The notes under the pieces were generated by a model. That model ran no database searches and was not told where the DNA came from. It worked only from the letters and a program-made list of their open reading frames with translations. Positions 38,026-50,500 of a stretch of DNA of 64,000 nucleotides are shown one piece after another. The first letter of the stretch is position 1, and the number at the start of each line of letters is the position of its first letter. Location: the NCBI GenBank assembly GCA_013397455.1, contig VYZB01000172.1, forward strand, positions 853,685-917,684, written 5' to 3'. The position numbers and the translations under genes are program-made. Source of the DNA: Crotophaga sulcirostris (taxonomy: Eukaryota > Chordata > Aves > Cuculiformes > Crotophagidae).

Positions 38026-41000
38026 ATCCAACAAAGAAGAGCAAATTCATTTAATCTCTATATTTTATGTAAACTCCACACAATTAGCTAAATAATCAGC
38101 AGAACTCAGAAGAAGAATACAGAGATGAGTTGGCAGGAGTCTAATTATACATGTAGACCACCATCAGTATCGAAATGTCAAGCATACACAAGCATAAAAG
38201 CCATCACTTAAAGAAGTAGAAATCCTAATTGCAGAAGGAGGGGGAGGCAGAGAATCCAGCAGAATGTGCCAGTATCAATATTTTATGCACTTAACCACAG
38301 GATACAGCAGAAATATTCCACCAGCTCTTCTCATCAATATCAACTACACATTCCTTCTAAGTCAAAAAAGGTTTTGCTGCATCTTGAAGATATTACTAAA
38401 ATGCAGGATAGCAAAAGGAGAATGCTTTACAGGGTTCACAATAGGTAATTTGTGCAATGCAACCAAGATACTAGATAGTTATTGTAAATTCAATAATTAT
38501 TTCTACCTTGAGTGCATTATATATGGCAAAGCTTCTGAAAAACACATGCCGATGCCACAGTAAAGATAAAATAAACAGGTTAACATACAATAGGAATATC
38601 CTCAGTTAGACATATAGCAAATGCAGCTGGCACTGGAAGAAATTTAGCTGGATCTTTAGCAATCATTTGTCCATCAAGAAACATGCAATCAGCCTCTGCT
38701 CCATGAACTGCGGCTTTATAACATTCATGAAGGCAACCATTATCACAAAGCCTCTCTGATATTGTTCCTCAGGGAAGGACCATGTTCCACAACAAGTTGA
38801 AAACCTAAGTATGAAGAAATGTGGGATCATGTTTTGGAACAGTAGAAGCTTCAGCAGCTCATTACCCAGGCCTGCTCTCTGCTGTTCCCTTTCTCATGGT
38901 TTCCTTCTTGTTTACACTGTTCCCCTTCTCACCTTGCCTGCCTTCCTTTTGCTAGATGTAAAGTTAACATTTCACAGTTTTATTATTAGCTTTAAATCTA
39001 GCTTTAAATTATTAATATTTCATTCTTATAATCAATATTAATGCTATCCAGCCTAAGAAAGTTAACATTGATCCGTGTACTACAGGTAGTGATTTGGAAC
39101 TTGCAGTTTTCACAGAGGACAGAGTTTTTGTTTAGTATTGTGACCTTTGCAATGAAAAAAATGGAAAAAGAAATAATCCAATCCCATGCAATTGCTTCTC
39201 CTGGCAAAGATTCTTCGTGTGGTGGTTTTCATTCAGTTCTAACCCAGCACCTTGTGAAGTCATAGGATCAAGGGGCTCCAAGGAGATACAAAAATTCATG
39301 CACACAGTCACTGACAATACAGGCCTGAATTAGGCCAAGGAGGTGCCTACATTTCACAGCAAGATGCTCAGCACCAGCTGGAGACACCAGGTCAGCAAAA
39401 GTGACGGTTGCTGCAGAGATTACAAATTTCACCACTTTTCATCTCAACCCACTTAAGAGTTTTCAGGGTCAAGTCAGTTCCAAATTCAACCCCCAGGTCA
39501 GCAAGACAAGATTCTTGCTGAGGCTCATCAAAGCTGTAAGATTTGGGAACAGCAGATGCATTTGCTCATTACAGCTTTCAGAGGAACTCTTAATAGAAAA
39601 TTAATACGGTCTTTATTTAACAAAGGGCTCAAACACAAAGGGCTACAACCTAAAGAACCAGCGTTTAAGGATGAAGCTATGTTGAGAATTTAAAACATGC
39701 TAGCTCTCAAGTCTGTAACAACAATGTACCAAATCAGCAAGATTCAGATCAAGTCTACACAAGCTACTTCTTAATTTGGCAACTCATATGACTTCCATCT
39801 CATACTCCTAAGAAAGTAATATCCCCATGTCCTCATTCTGTCACTCTAGATTTCAGTGGTGCCCATAGAGTTTTGTCAGTTTGATTCCTGACAGGAAAAA
39901 AAAAGGAAATGGTTTGAGAAAAGCAAATAATATATGTCTCTGTCTCTCCTCCTCATTATTAAACAGAAGCATAATAAGTGAACTCCTAGGAATTTTATTT
40001 TGACCACCTTGTTAGAAGTCATGATCTCTTCAGAATCAATTACAACAGCAGAAATAAAACAAGGTGCTTTGCTTCACAAAAACATGTACTGAAAGACTAT
40101 GAAGATGCATTGATTTATTTCTTATCCAGGAAGATATTCCCGTAATGAAGATTAGTGACACAAACAACACACAGAGCTCTTGACTCCCAAACATTATAGT
40201 CAGTCATTTTACAGTATTGGGCGACGTTTGCTTTAGTAGATGTATCACCGAGTCTTTAATGTCTTAGGGGTAGACACAGCACTGCCATCTTAACACTCTA
40301 AGCCAACTGCAGAACTGACACATAATTCAAGTCTCAAAAGCATGCAGCAAATCATAAACATGTATAGCAATTCAAACTTACAACAGTATCTGTATATACA
40401 AACCGAGCTCAGTTTCATTCAAAAATCGAAAGCGGCTTGCTTTCACTTTCTATGTCAATAGAAAGATTTTAACCAGCCAGAATATTATAACAATCTGAAG
40501 TTCTTTCGCAAAGGATGCTTACTAAAATTACACACAATAATTTTTCAGAAGTGTCCTTTAGGTTTAATCCTTGAATTAATCAGAGCAACTGTTTTTCAGA
40601 GTACTTGGAACTAGACCTGTAGAACAAATGGACTTCTTAGGTCAGTAGTTGAAATGGGAGAGTGTGGGGCAGAGAAATCAGTTTCAGGCTGACCCAAAAC
40701 AAAAATTTTTTGCTTTCAGTTGACATAAAAAACTGAAAGTATTTTGTTTCAGGCTTAAACATGAGATTTTGTTTCTTTTCGGAATGCTTTTCTTTTTCTT
40801 AAAATTTTGATTAGGACATAAAAAATACAGTTTAGAAAATAGAAGTGTGTTTTCATTTCTTCAGTGTTCTTGTCATTTTGACCGCAGATGAAACTGTTCC
40901 AGCTTTCATCAAAATCCGTAGGTGGTTTTGCTGACTTGAAATCCCAACTTTTGGTGACAAAACTCCATGTCATTTTTTTCCTTGACTTTACTGGTCAGCT

Positions 41001-42831
41001 TGTGCTACTGGTTCATAAATACCCATGACAACTTAGCAACCAAATTCACTGCAGGCAACATACATGTAGGCAAGGCCATCAGCATACTATGTTATAACAG
41101 TTATGAGCTCAATCTGAAGATGTGTAAATCAATGTAATGAAAGTAACAGAATTAATTTTTTTTTCACGCAGACTGAATTCAACCTTCTTAGTCTAACCAG
41201 ATGGAAAGGAGAGAGGAGCGAGGGGAGTTCCTCAATATTATTTTAACCAGATATGTTGTAGATCTGAATTCAGTGCTGTATTTTGGGGGAAAGGAGGGGA
41301 ATGAGGGTGCATGCGAAAGAGTTATGCATATGGTCCATGGCCCCAAGATTTTGTCTGCAGTTCAGCAACAGCTAGTGTATATTATTCATGACCTTGCACT
41401 TCCTCTTTCCCCTTCTCATTAAAAATACAGTAACTAAAAATAAATACAAACCCCAACAATCTTTCACCCCAGTAGAAAGCAAATAAAGCCAGGCCATTTC
41501 ACACTACAGAGACCAAGCATTTACATTCTTCCCTTTCTTGACACGATTTGGTAGTTCAGATGGGAATGGCTAGAGAAGTAACTTAAAGGAGGGGCAAGAA
41601 GCCCTGATGCACAGGGGAAATCAAAAAACATCTGGAAGCATGGAACAGATGCTGGGAATATACCTGCAGTGTAAAAACTCTGGTGAGAGAAGTAAGTGTG
41701 AAAAGCACCAGGAGGGAGAAAAGAGACAAAAGAAAGGAGGAGGAAGAATGCAAAAAACCAAATTGCAAGGAAGGAGCAAGTGCATGGACAGAGATCTTGA
41801 GTGCTCAAAGAGCCTGTTGAACAGAAGGTAGTTCAGTTCAGAGGACAAGGCCTCTAATGGTAGTGTGCAAACCCTTAATCTAAAAGCAAAGCCAGTGTCC
41901 CTTTGGGACACAAAGGCAATAGGGTTACTCACAACAGGAACACCTGCACCTTTCAAAACCCAGCACAGTCCCCTCTGAAATGTTGCCAAATGTCACAAGC
42001 TAGGCAGAGTCTGGCTCAGAGTCTTCACAGAGAACAAAGGTGACCCTGCTGGTGAGCTAGTCATCACATGTAGTCAATGGTGTCTTCTAAGAATCAGTCC
42101 TGAACTTCCTTCATGTTTGGATGTTGAAGGAGTCATCTTCGATGAGCTTAAAAAGTTCACATGTATTTTACAGAATTAGTCACTTTACACTGTTCCCTTT
42201 GCCAAATTTCACTTTTAGGGAACCACATTTCTCTAACCCAAGTTCTCACTGTACTTTTAACCATCTGCTCTTTACTCCTTTTTACCAGTTGTGTGTTTAC
42301 CATTGCTGTGACCAGCAATGCAGTTTCTATGATTCTTCCTGTAAATTACTGTGTTTCTCAACATTGTCTCAATCCTCGTCAAAGAAAGGTTCCTCAATAC
42401 AATTAAGATGGTCTGTGTGGAAACAGATGAAAACTGTTTGTCACATCTTTTCCTCTGTAGTATTCATCGCTCCCAGGAGTTAATCCATATACCCTATTTA
42501 CAAGATGAAACACCTTGTCTCATTTTTTTCAATAAATATCATGAAAATATATTAGATTGTTGGGATTTATACAGAGATATTTGGCAGGCTTTTCAGGTCT
42601 GTCAAAGATAAATTGAATATGTGGTTCTTCTACACAGAGTGAATTATCTGAATAAATAATGTATTAGGAGAATTTCACTTCTTATCTATGTCTGATTCAC
42701 TCTCAGATAAATATATATACATTTCCACTGATGTCAGTGAGGTTGCAGAAGCCATAACAGCAGAAAATATGTCTTTAGGCTGTTTCTGCAATATTCATGA
42801 TAGAAAACTGACCAATAATACTGATAGAGTA

Positions 42832-42850
42832 AAACAAAACAAAACAAAAA
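42832..42850. repeat. AAAAC simple repeat
   Basis: Three to four aaaac units followed by A-rich sequence. It resembles the run near 20.04 kb. Confidence 0.7.
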
Positions 42851-43770
42851 ACCAACACCTCTAGAGGGATAGGAAAGGGAGTAATTTATTTTGCTTGTTT
42901 CAGCTTTTCATTATGCTTGGTTTTAGTTTTACCTTGTAAAGCTTTTACACAGGAAACACATAAAACCAGCAATAAAACCTTTATCAATTGTATCTCACAC
43001 AACACTGCAAAACACTTTCCAATAGTTCTTAACTACAGAAAGCCAGTATTAGGTTTAGAAGTGCAGTTGGTTTCCTATTGGTTTTGGACATATATCTGGC
43101 AACCAGGCCATTTGCCTGTACACATGGACAATGTCACAGCATTCACATAGCATGCACAAACCTATAAAGACAGAAAACGGATGTGTGCATATAATAAGGT
43201 TTCACATACAATTTTCTCCCTAAGCTGAGAGAAACTATGGATGTGTTTATCTGTATGACTCTGAAGAATAAATTCATGATCCTCTGCAAATTTTCTTCCT
43301 TTTGCACACCGCAGAATACAACCTTTTGCTACTGGTATCACAGAGAACTGTTCACTCTCACAAGGAAGATATACTGTCCTGGAACTACTGTGAAGTCAAT
43401 GAAAACTGACTGTTCATATGTAGAGAGATAAAAAAAAAACAGTTGGAGATTAGGAGGCTGTTTCTGTTCCAAAAGAAAAGGGATCAAAACCACCTTAATT
43501 CCAGTAAAGAGGAAAATGGTAGCAGCTGATTTGCTTCTCCAAAAGACACCTCAAACACTTGAAAATTTTATCAAGAGACAAGACCATGGATACATGGTCC
43601 TCCCATACTCATTTAGTGATATAGCCATGCAACATTCAGCTAATATTGAACTCTTCTATGTGTTTATCTTAAAGATATGTCATGCAATAAATTCACTAGA
43701 TGTAACTTTGGCAATCAAAGAGATCTTACTTAAGCATTTTTTATTTGTTTTTTCAATCACAAGAGACATA

Positions 43771-44518
43771 AGATATGGGCCAAAGCAATCCTAAGCACAA
43801 ATATAGGCTGGGTGGAGAACAGACTGAGAGCAGAAGAGAAGGACCTGGGGGTGCTGGTGGATGAGAAGCTCCACATGAGCCAGTAGTGTGCTCTCGCAGC
43901 CCAGAAAGCCAACTGAATACTGGGCTCCATCAAAAGAAGTGTGACCAGCACGTCAAAGGAAGTGATTCTTCCCCTCTACTCCATTCTTGTGAGAATTCAA
44001 CTGTGGTACTGCGTTCAGTTCTGGAGTCCTCAGCACAGGAAGGACATGGAACTGTTAGAGCAAATCTAGAGGAGGACCACAAAGATGATCATAAGGCTGG
44101 TGCACCTCCCATACAAGGACATGCTGAAAGAATTGAGCTTGTTTAACCTAGAGAAGAAAAGGCTCTGGGGAGACCTTTATAGCAGGCTGGCAGTACTTAA
44201 AGGGGACTACAGGAAAGCTGGGGAGGGGCTTGGTCTCAGGGGGTGTAGCAATAGGACAAGGGGTAATGGTTTTAAGCTGAAAAAGGGTATATTTAGATTA
44301 GATATTAGGAAGACATTTTTTACTGTGAGGATGGTGAGACACCCGCACAGGTTGCCCAGGGAAGCTGTGGTTGCCCCATCCCTGGAGGTGTTCTAGACCA
44401 GGCTGGATGAGGCTTTAATCCACCTGGCCTAGTGGAAGGTGTCCCTGCCCATCACAAGGCGTTCAATCTAGATAATCTTTAAGGTCCAAACAGTCCTATA
44501 ATTCTATGATTCTATGAT
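43771..44518 (+). mobile_element. CR1 LINE, 3' end (plus strand)
   Basis: This is a 5'-truncated CR1 copy of about 750 bp in plus orientation. It covers the C-terminal part of the ORF2 reverse-transcriptase polyprotein and the 3' UTR. Translated pieces typical of avian CR1 include LGVLVDEKLHMSQ, SKEVILPLYS, RTRGNGFKL, RLDIRKTFFTV and RLPREAVVAPSLEVF, the last three in one 103-codon open frame at 44085-44396. In-frame stops after HMSQ and elsewhere, plus indels, show that it is inactive. It ends with the diagnostic tandem octamer (attctatg repeated), with no poly-A tail, as is usual for CR1. Confidence 0.97.
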
Positions 44519-45699
44519 ATTTATTCCTTAAATCAGCAAGAAAGAGAAGTGTGGATGTGAAATTAGTTTTTAAAAACAATCTTACTCTGCTGGAGCAGAT
44601 GACAACTTTCTGTGCTGGATAGCATAGTAACTCTTCATGTTTATCAATGGCTGCTTCAATGACCAAGGGAGTCCTTTGTTTCCAGCACCTAATGTCTTGC
44701 ATTCATGACATAAGCAATAGAATTATATTGCAAATTCAGATTTGGCAACATAAAGTTTTGAATGAGCAAAAATAGCAAAACACTAGACAGATTTGTCTCA
44801 CAGTCTCAACATAGACATCTTCAAATTTCCTGGACAGAAGTCTGTATGGTTTTGCAACAGAGCAAAAGAGGGTTGGTTTACAGCAACACCATGCAAACAT
44901 GCAGCTGCACTGATCAGGCTTCCTCTGTGTCAGTGAAATATCTACAGTCCACAACACCTGCCTGAACAAAAACTGTTGGCAGGGAAATTGAGAGGTAGCT
45001 GGAAAAAAAGTCAAACGCAGACTAGCTCACATCTCAGTGTTTCAGAAGCCAGAAGAGCTTTGAGCAAGCAACTCACCAGCCAAGACTCATCAGTCTTGGC
45101 CTTATCGTCCAGTGAGGAGACAGAGAAAGACAGATGGAGTTGAACAGAAGATGTGATCTCTGATTCTACATCTGCTCATCCAGGATTAAGACAGGCCCAA
45201 ATAACTGGATGCAACTTCCATTAAAACGTGCAACAATCATGAGTGCTTGTAACTGCAAAAAAATCAAAAACTAGAGCTCCAAAATTTATTTGAATTTCAA
45301 CAGCATGCAAAACTTACCCAAGTACTCATTGATTAACTTTCTATTCCTTTTGCAATTGCAAAGACAAAGTGTTCCAGTTCATGAAGCCAGTGGCAACCAA
45401 ATACTGGTTCTACAGCACCTTAGATGAAGTAAACTTCAGTCCTTACTCCATATGCCAAAGACACAGAGGATTTGTCACAGATACCTTATACTGAGCATAC
45501 AACAACAGACAAATCACTCAGATGCCAAATGGCTTTTCTTCTCATATTGTATAATTTCTCATATTTTAAAAATTTCTGTTATGCCTCAAAAAAGTAGAAC
45601 TGTCCTGGATTAAAGCAACAAAGAAAAAAAGTAACATCTTAGACTGCTTGCTGAGTAGAAGTCTAAAAAAAAGATAAGAAATCAAAAATCCCAAAGACA
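44519..45699. other. Nothing recognised
   Basis: AT-rich sequence with short chance open frames only. Strong isolated donor motifs on the minus strand (for example near 45075) lack matching acceptors. Confidence 0.6.
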
Positions 45700-45860
45700 T
45701 AGGTTCTCTACCTGCAAAACTTTGAGCAAATCTTTAATATTCAGCTTCCTCTTTCCTTATCTGTAAAACAAATAACGGCAATTATCTGACTGTCTCAAAG
45801 GATGACCATGAGAGTGAGCCATAGATTGAAAAGTGTACCAGATGTATTGAATACCACTTT
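45700..45860 (+). mobile_element. MIR SINE remnant (plus strand)
   Basis: The order of motifs matches MIR. There is a block around aaactttgagcaaatcttta, then ttcctctttccttatctgta followed by aaac (the MIR 'cctcagtttcc...atctgtaaaat' core). Next comes tctcaaaggatgaccatgag (MIR 'ctcacaggattgtgag'), and finally aaaagtgtaccagatg near the 3' end. High divergence fits an ancient insertion shared across amniotes. Confidence 0.7.
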
Positions 45861-47159
45861 CAGAAAACTAGAATTATTAAACTGATAAAACAGCAAAGTA
45901 ATTTAGGATTGCAATAGTTTCACTTCAGATTAGAAAACAACCAAAAAAAAAATCACACTACTGAAAATTCTCTCATTCAAAAGAACTCCCATCACAAACT
46001 CCACTTGCAAATTTCAAAGCAAGGCCTTGACCCTACCTATGTTTAATACAGATTTAGGAAAAGCCATATAGAAGAGAAAGAATCAAGATTTCTTTTTCTT
46101 CTATAGGAGCTCAAGTTGTAGGATTTCAAAAGAAAGCAAAACTAGAGGAGCCACTAGGCTATTTCTGGTGCAAGTTTCCCAGAATAGTACTTTAAAAGAG
46201 ACCTTAGGCAATGCTTCTTCTTCCAAAGGAAACGATAGAGTCACCCAGATGCCTACACATACACTCTGCCATCTACCACTTTAAAGAGAATTATAGTTTT
46301 ATTCACATTTTGAAAATACCTTTTGGTTCTTATACTTGTTTTTAAACAGTGCCAATGGGAAAATACAAGCAAGTGCTGCCATCTTCAGTAAAAATTCCCC
46401 ACAGCAGCCAGGGGCACATCTGCCTTGGGCACAGACATTGGGTAGCTCAGCCAGCTTGGTAGGGTGGGCTTGTACTCTGAGAAATCCCACCTATCCACTG
46501 TTAGCCATTACTAGCCTCCAGCTAATTATCTGCCAGCGTGAGAGTGGACCAAATAGAGAGTTGGGGCCAGAAACTGACAAGGTGTGATGGTCTACCAATG
46601 TGAAAACCTGGTATAGTCCCATTTTCTGCCATTCTTCCTACATTCTTATTAGAAGTGGGAGGACAATACCATTATAACGAATGAATCACCAATAAGAACC
46701 TGAAGATAAATTTCAATGAGCCAGCACTGGTCGAGATTGTTCCCTAGTGTACAACCACAAGCTTTTAGTGTAAGCTACTATCAAAAAATTATGACAACCT
46801 GCAGGTCTGTTAAGAATTTTCCGTCTTGCTTAGAGCATTGTTTTGTCCCTAAATAGCAGATATTGTCATCATCATCCACACTATTGACTGAACATTAGGA
46901 AACAGAGTGCCTGAAGAGCAGCTGTCTCTCAATTCACTCAGTTTTCATACTGTTTCGATAAAGAATGCTATTTTCCAAACACTTTTACATTTTCAAATAT
47001 ATAACATATGGTCAGAATGCCTTTTAACAGAACTCTTGCTTTCCTTGTGACCATGCAAGTCAGGTTGTCTGTTGCCATTCCCACACCACCCACCACCCTT
47101 CAGTCCCAATAAGCCACAAATCCATAAGCCAGTTTCTAGCCAGCATAAAATGAGACTGA
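45861..47159. other. Nothing recognised
   Basis: AT-rich sequence without named repeats or protein-like open frames. The 83-codon plus-strand frame at 46336-46587 resembles nothing known to me. Confidence 0.55.
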
Positions 47160-47546
47160 ACTTGTGGTAGTGAGGACAGGACAGGCCTGGTAACCAGAAA
47201 AGGGCAGTAGCTCACCCCTCACTGGCAAGAGGACCTTCCAGAGCAGCAGAGAATGACCACCAGTGATGGCAACAGCCCATGGCTAGGTGCCACAGGAGCC
47301 TGAAAGAGTCAGGCTTGGGTATTTCCTACCTGATTCCAGAAGGGAGGAGGCCTGCAGGAGAGGCCCAGAAGAGACTCTCAGGAGCACCTGAGGAGCAGCA
47401 GAGGAGACCTCCAGCCCAGTTCAGGACTGAGCACCTCATAGCTGGACCCACTCTGCTGACATGCAGAGGTTCTCTCTAGGACTCAGGTCTCTCTCCCACC
47501 ACACATGGAAGTCATGCTTCTCATTAACCTTAGTTACACAATAAAC
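47160..47546 (+). other. GC-richer island ending in a poly-A signal
   Basis: Nearly 400 bases are markedly GC-richer than their surroundings, with several gagcagcagaggag-like purine-rich runs reminiscent of exonic splicing enhancers. A canonical AATAAA lies at 47540-47545. A 66-codon open frame (47279-47479, plus) lies inside but resembles no family. Possible readings are a terminal exon of a noncoding or poorly conserved transcript, a solitary LTR (many avian LTRs are GC-richer and carry AATAAA), or chance. No terminal repeats were recognised. Confidence 0.25.
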
Positions 47547-50500
47547 TGTCCTAAAACATGGAAAACACCTCTCTGTAATATAAATGAGACTCCCACTACA
47601 GCTGAACCTGTCAGCAACAGTTCTTCATTCTTTAGATTGATCTAGACTTAATAACTTTTTCAAACTGTGAATGCTATCTAAACTGAATTTCCATGCATTT
47701 TTTTTGCAGTTTCACTAGTTTCTTCAAGATAAAACATGAAAATATGATTCTGGCAAAAAACAGATTAGTCCAGCCACTAGGGAAGCAAAACTTGTACAGA
47801 GTGATTGCTTTGGCTCCGAGCAAATGTAATCTTTTCTCATCAATTCCTTTTCTCTCTTTTTTTCTGGCATTAGGCAAAAGCTTCATATCTGACCACGCTT
47901 TTTCTATTGGCTTTGATCTAAGTTAAGTTTTGACAACATACAATTAAAATACCTTTAAGTAAAAGAGCATGATTAATGTACATCCACGCCTGTAAACTAT
48001 CTAGAGAATTCATCCAATTAAATATCCACCAGTTATGACATAACGAATACTACCATTAAGTCTCTATCAAGAAAGGATAAATCAATAAAAAATGATCTGT
48101 GAAAGAATCTAAATAACCGAGATTTAATCCCTTCCAGTAATATAATGCTTTCCCCTCCCTCCTCAAATGACAGATGCCAGACAATTTAGGCTTTTCTTTG
48201 GGAAGAAATATCTTAATCTAATTTTATGCTTAAATGGTCATTAATTCCAGATTTTTCCATTCACATGGGAGAATTTTTATTACAGTAAAAAGGACCCTGC
48301 AAAAACTGGGAAAAAAAACATGTAGATATACAGATACATTTTTAAAAGATGACTAGCACTGCTTTTTTCCTGCTGACTTTTTCTAAAGGTCTTTATTTTC
48401 TTTATTTGCCCTCCTACACAAGTCATTGATTTTTATCTAAGTTTACATTATCACATCCTAAAATATGCTGTGAAATCTCTTAATGCCCATTTCCTCCTGA
48501 AGCCATTCAGATTCTCAAGGAACACAGAGAGGATGCTCAAAGATGTATATATTACCAGCTATATGTGTTACTTAGAAACTGTTAACAAGTTGGTGATTTT
48601 CTTTCACTTCTATCACCTAACAGAAAAAGTCACAAGACATACATTAAACCTTCATGCTTGCATTGCTGATTTTTGAATATTCAGCCACATCCCTCTGTTA
48701 TGCTACAGCTCCTGCAACTCCTAAATAGAAGCACTATGAACTTCCATTTCCTTGTGGAGAACTTACCACTTCTTCTGCTGTGAGAACAGTAAATTGCTCC
48801 AAGGGTCAGCGTCCCAAGCTTTCAGTTTAGCATACCACATAGCTCCATTCCCATCACAAAAGCCACACTATACAGATAATCTAAACCTGTGCAGCAGGTC
48901 AGATTTTTCCAGAAGTACAGTGTATGAACTATGAGTTACACCTTTGATAAAATTGTACCTTTGAAAACACTGGTAGCCAAGAGCATATCTTATGCATTGT
49001 CCTGGCAGAGGATGCACAGCCCAGGAACAACATGTTGATCCTAACTACTACAAGGGCATTCTTTGGCAAGTGACATCCATATTATTTTGCACATATGTAA
49101 TTATTGGTTAGTGTTTTCTTCGTGCACCTCTCTATTTTTTTTTAATCATGGATAATTCTTTATTTAAAGGCTGAGGACTCTGGCAGAGCCAAGAGACTTG
49201 GGTATGGCTTTGACTCTTTCTTAGTTGGAAGAAAAACGCTATGTGCTACAGTGGCAGAAAGACAATGTGATAACTGTTTGTTATTATTTTTTTCTAACTC
49301 TGACTTGTCACAAGTAACATACATATATCACACCTGCGCTTGACCAATTACCATTATACTTACTTTTCCCAAATGCAAGAAACCTGACTGCAGGATTGTA
49401 GAAGTGAGGATTTTATTTGTGCATTCCCCTGGTGGGGAAAGGGGGCAAGGTATGGAAAAAAAAAACCACAGCTCAAAACTCTGGAGAAGGTAGTAGGCTT
49501 GTCTTCATGTCCAACAGCCCTTGAACGAAGATGGGAGAGAAGGTACATGATTTTGTCTATCACAGAATAAAAATATTTGTACAGAGAAAGTGCAGACCTT
49601 TACCTTTCTAGGAGATGCAGTCAGGTCTCTGTCTTTAACAACAATAAAAAGCATGAGTCAGCTGAACACTTTATGAAGAAGATATAACTACTTGTCATTT
49701 TTATGACCAAAAGTGACAGAAATTGAATAAGCAGAGTTTACACAAAGTTCATCAAATAGATGTCTCCTTTTCCTAGACTGACCTAGTAAATCAGTTCTTT
49801 CATCACTGATTTGGTTGAACTGTGAAATCCCAGAATCCTTACAGCCTCCTCTGCCTCACTCTTGTATATTCTTGTCTAGCCTTCAAGGCAAGCTTTGCAG
49901 AATCCTTTCTTCACTCTCTCAGTCAGGGGAAATACAATTTTCTCTGTTTACTGGAAAAAGACTGATGTTTTCCTGCACTCTCTTATGCTAATGACTGATT
50001 ACTAACCACTCCTCAACAAATAAGAAACAAAAATGTGCTAACATCCAACTAGAACCCACAAGGATGGATAGGTTGGGGTTTTTTATATTTAACAGTTAAT
50101 CAGTTATTCTGGCTTTAGCTGGCAACACATATCTAAAGATCAAGAATTTTGACTGTAATATTGAGTATACCAAATAACTAAGATTTTTCTGAATAAGATA
50201 CCCAGTTTTCAAAGCTCTTTTTAGAGGCTGTCAATCCCAGTACATCATTCAACAAGTACAAGAGGTTTCTATTCATTCCAGAAAGCAAAGCTAAGATAGG
50301 GTAACCTTGGAATAGAGGGGATGTATGTCAGGCAAAAAGTAAGTATTAAAAATGGTGTTTGACTAACAAATATAGGTGAGGTTTCTGAGGTATTTTATTA
50401 TATCATGAAAAAAAAATCAAGATTAAATTTTCATGTCATACATTCCCCAGCTGCCATAAATACAGGATAACTAATGGGATTTGGGAGTTAATTTTATTTC

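Larger units (their letters stand above)
24826..43770. other. Long AT-rich stretch with only minor repeats
   Basis: I recognised no gene or interspersed repeat in about 19 kb apart from the small features listed separately. The longest open frame of the window (158 codons, 29870-30346, plus) lies here. It resembles no protein and has no coding-like codon preference. Simple runs include (AC)n near 27931-27944, poly-A near 33150-33185 and AAAAC units near 42832-42850. Families too diverged to see by eye may be present. Confidence 0.5.

Noticed and set aside
44085..44396. 103-codon open frame that looks protein-like
   Set aside because: It is part of the CR1 ORF2 remnant. The flanking frames contain stops, so it is not an independent gene.
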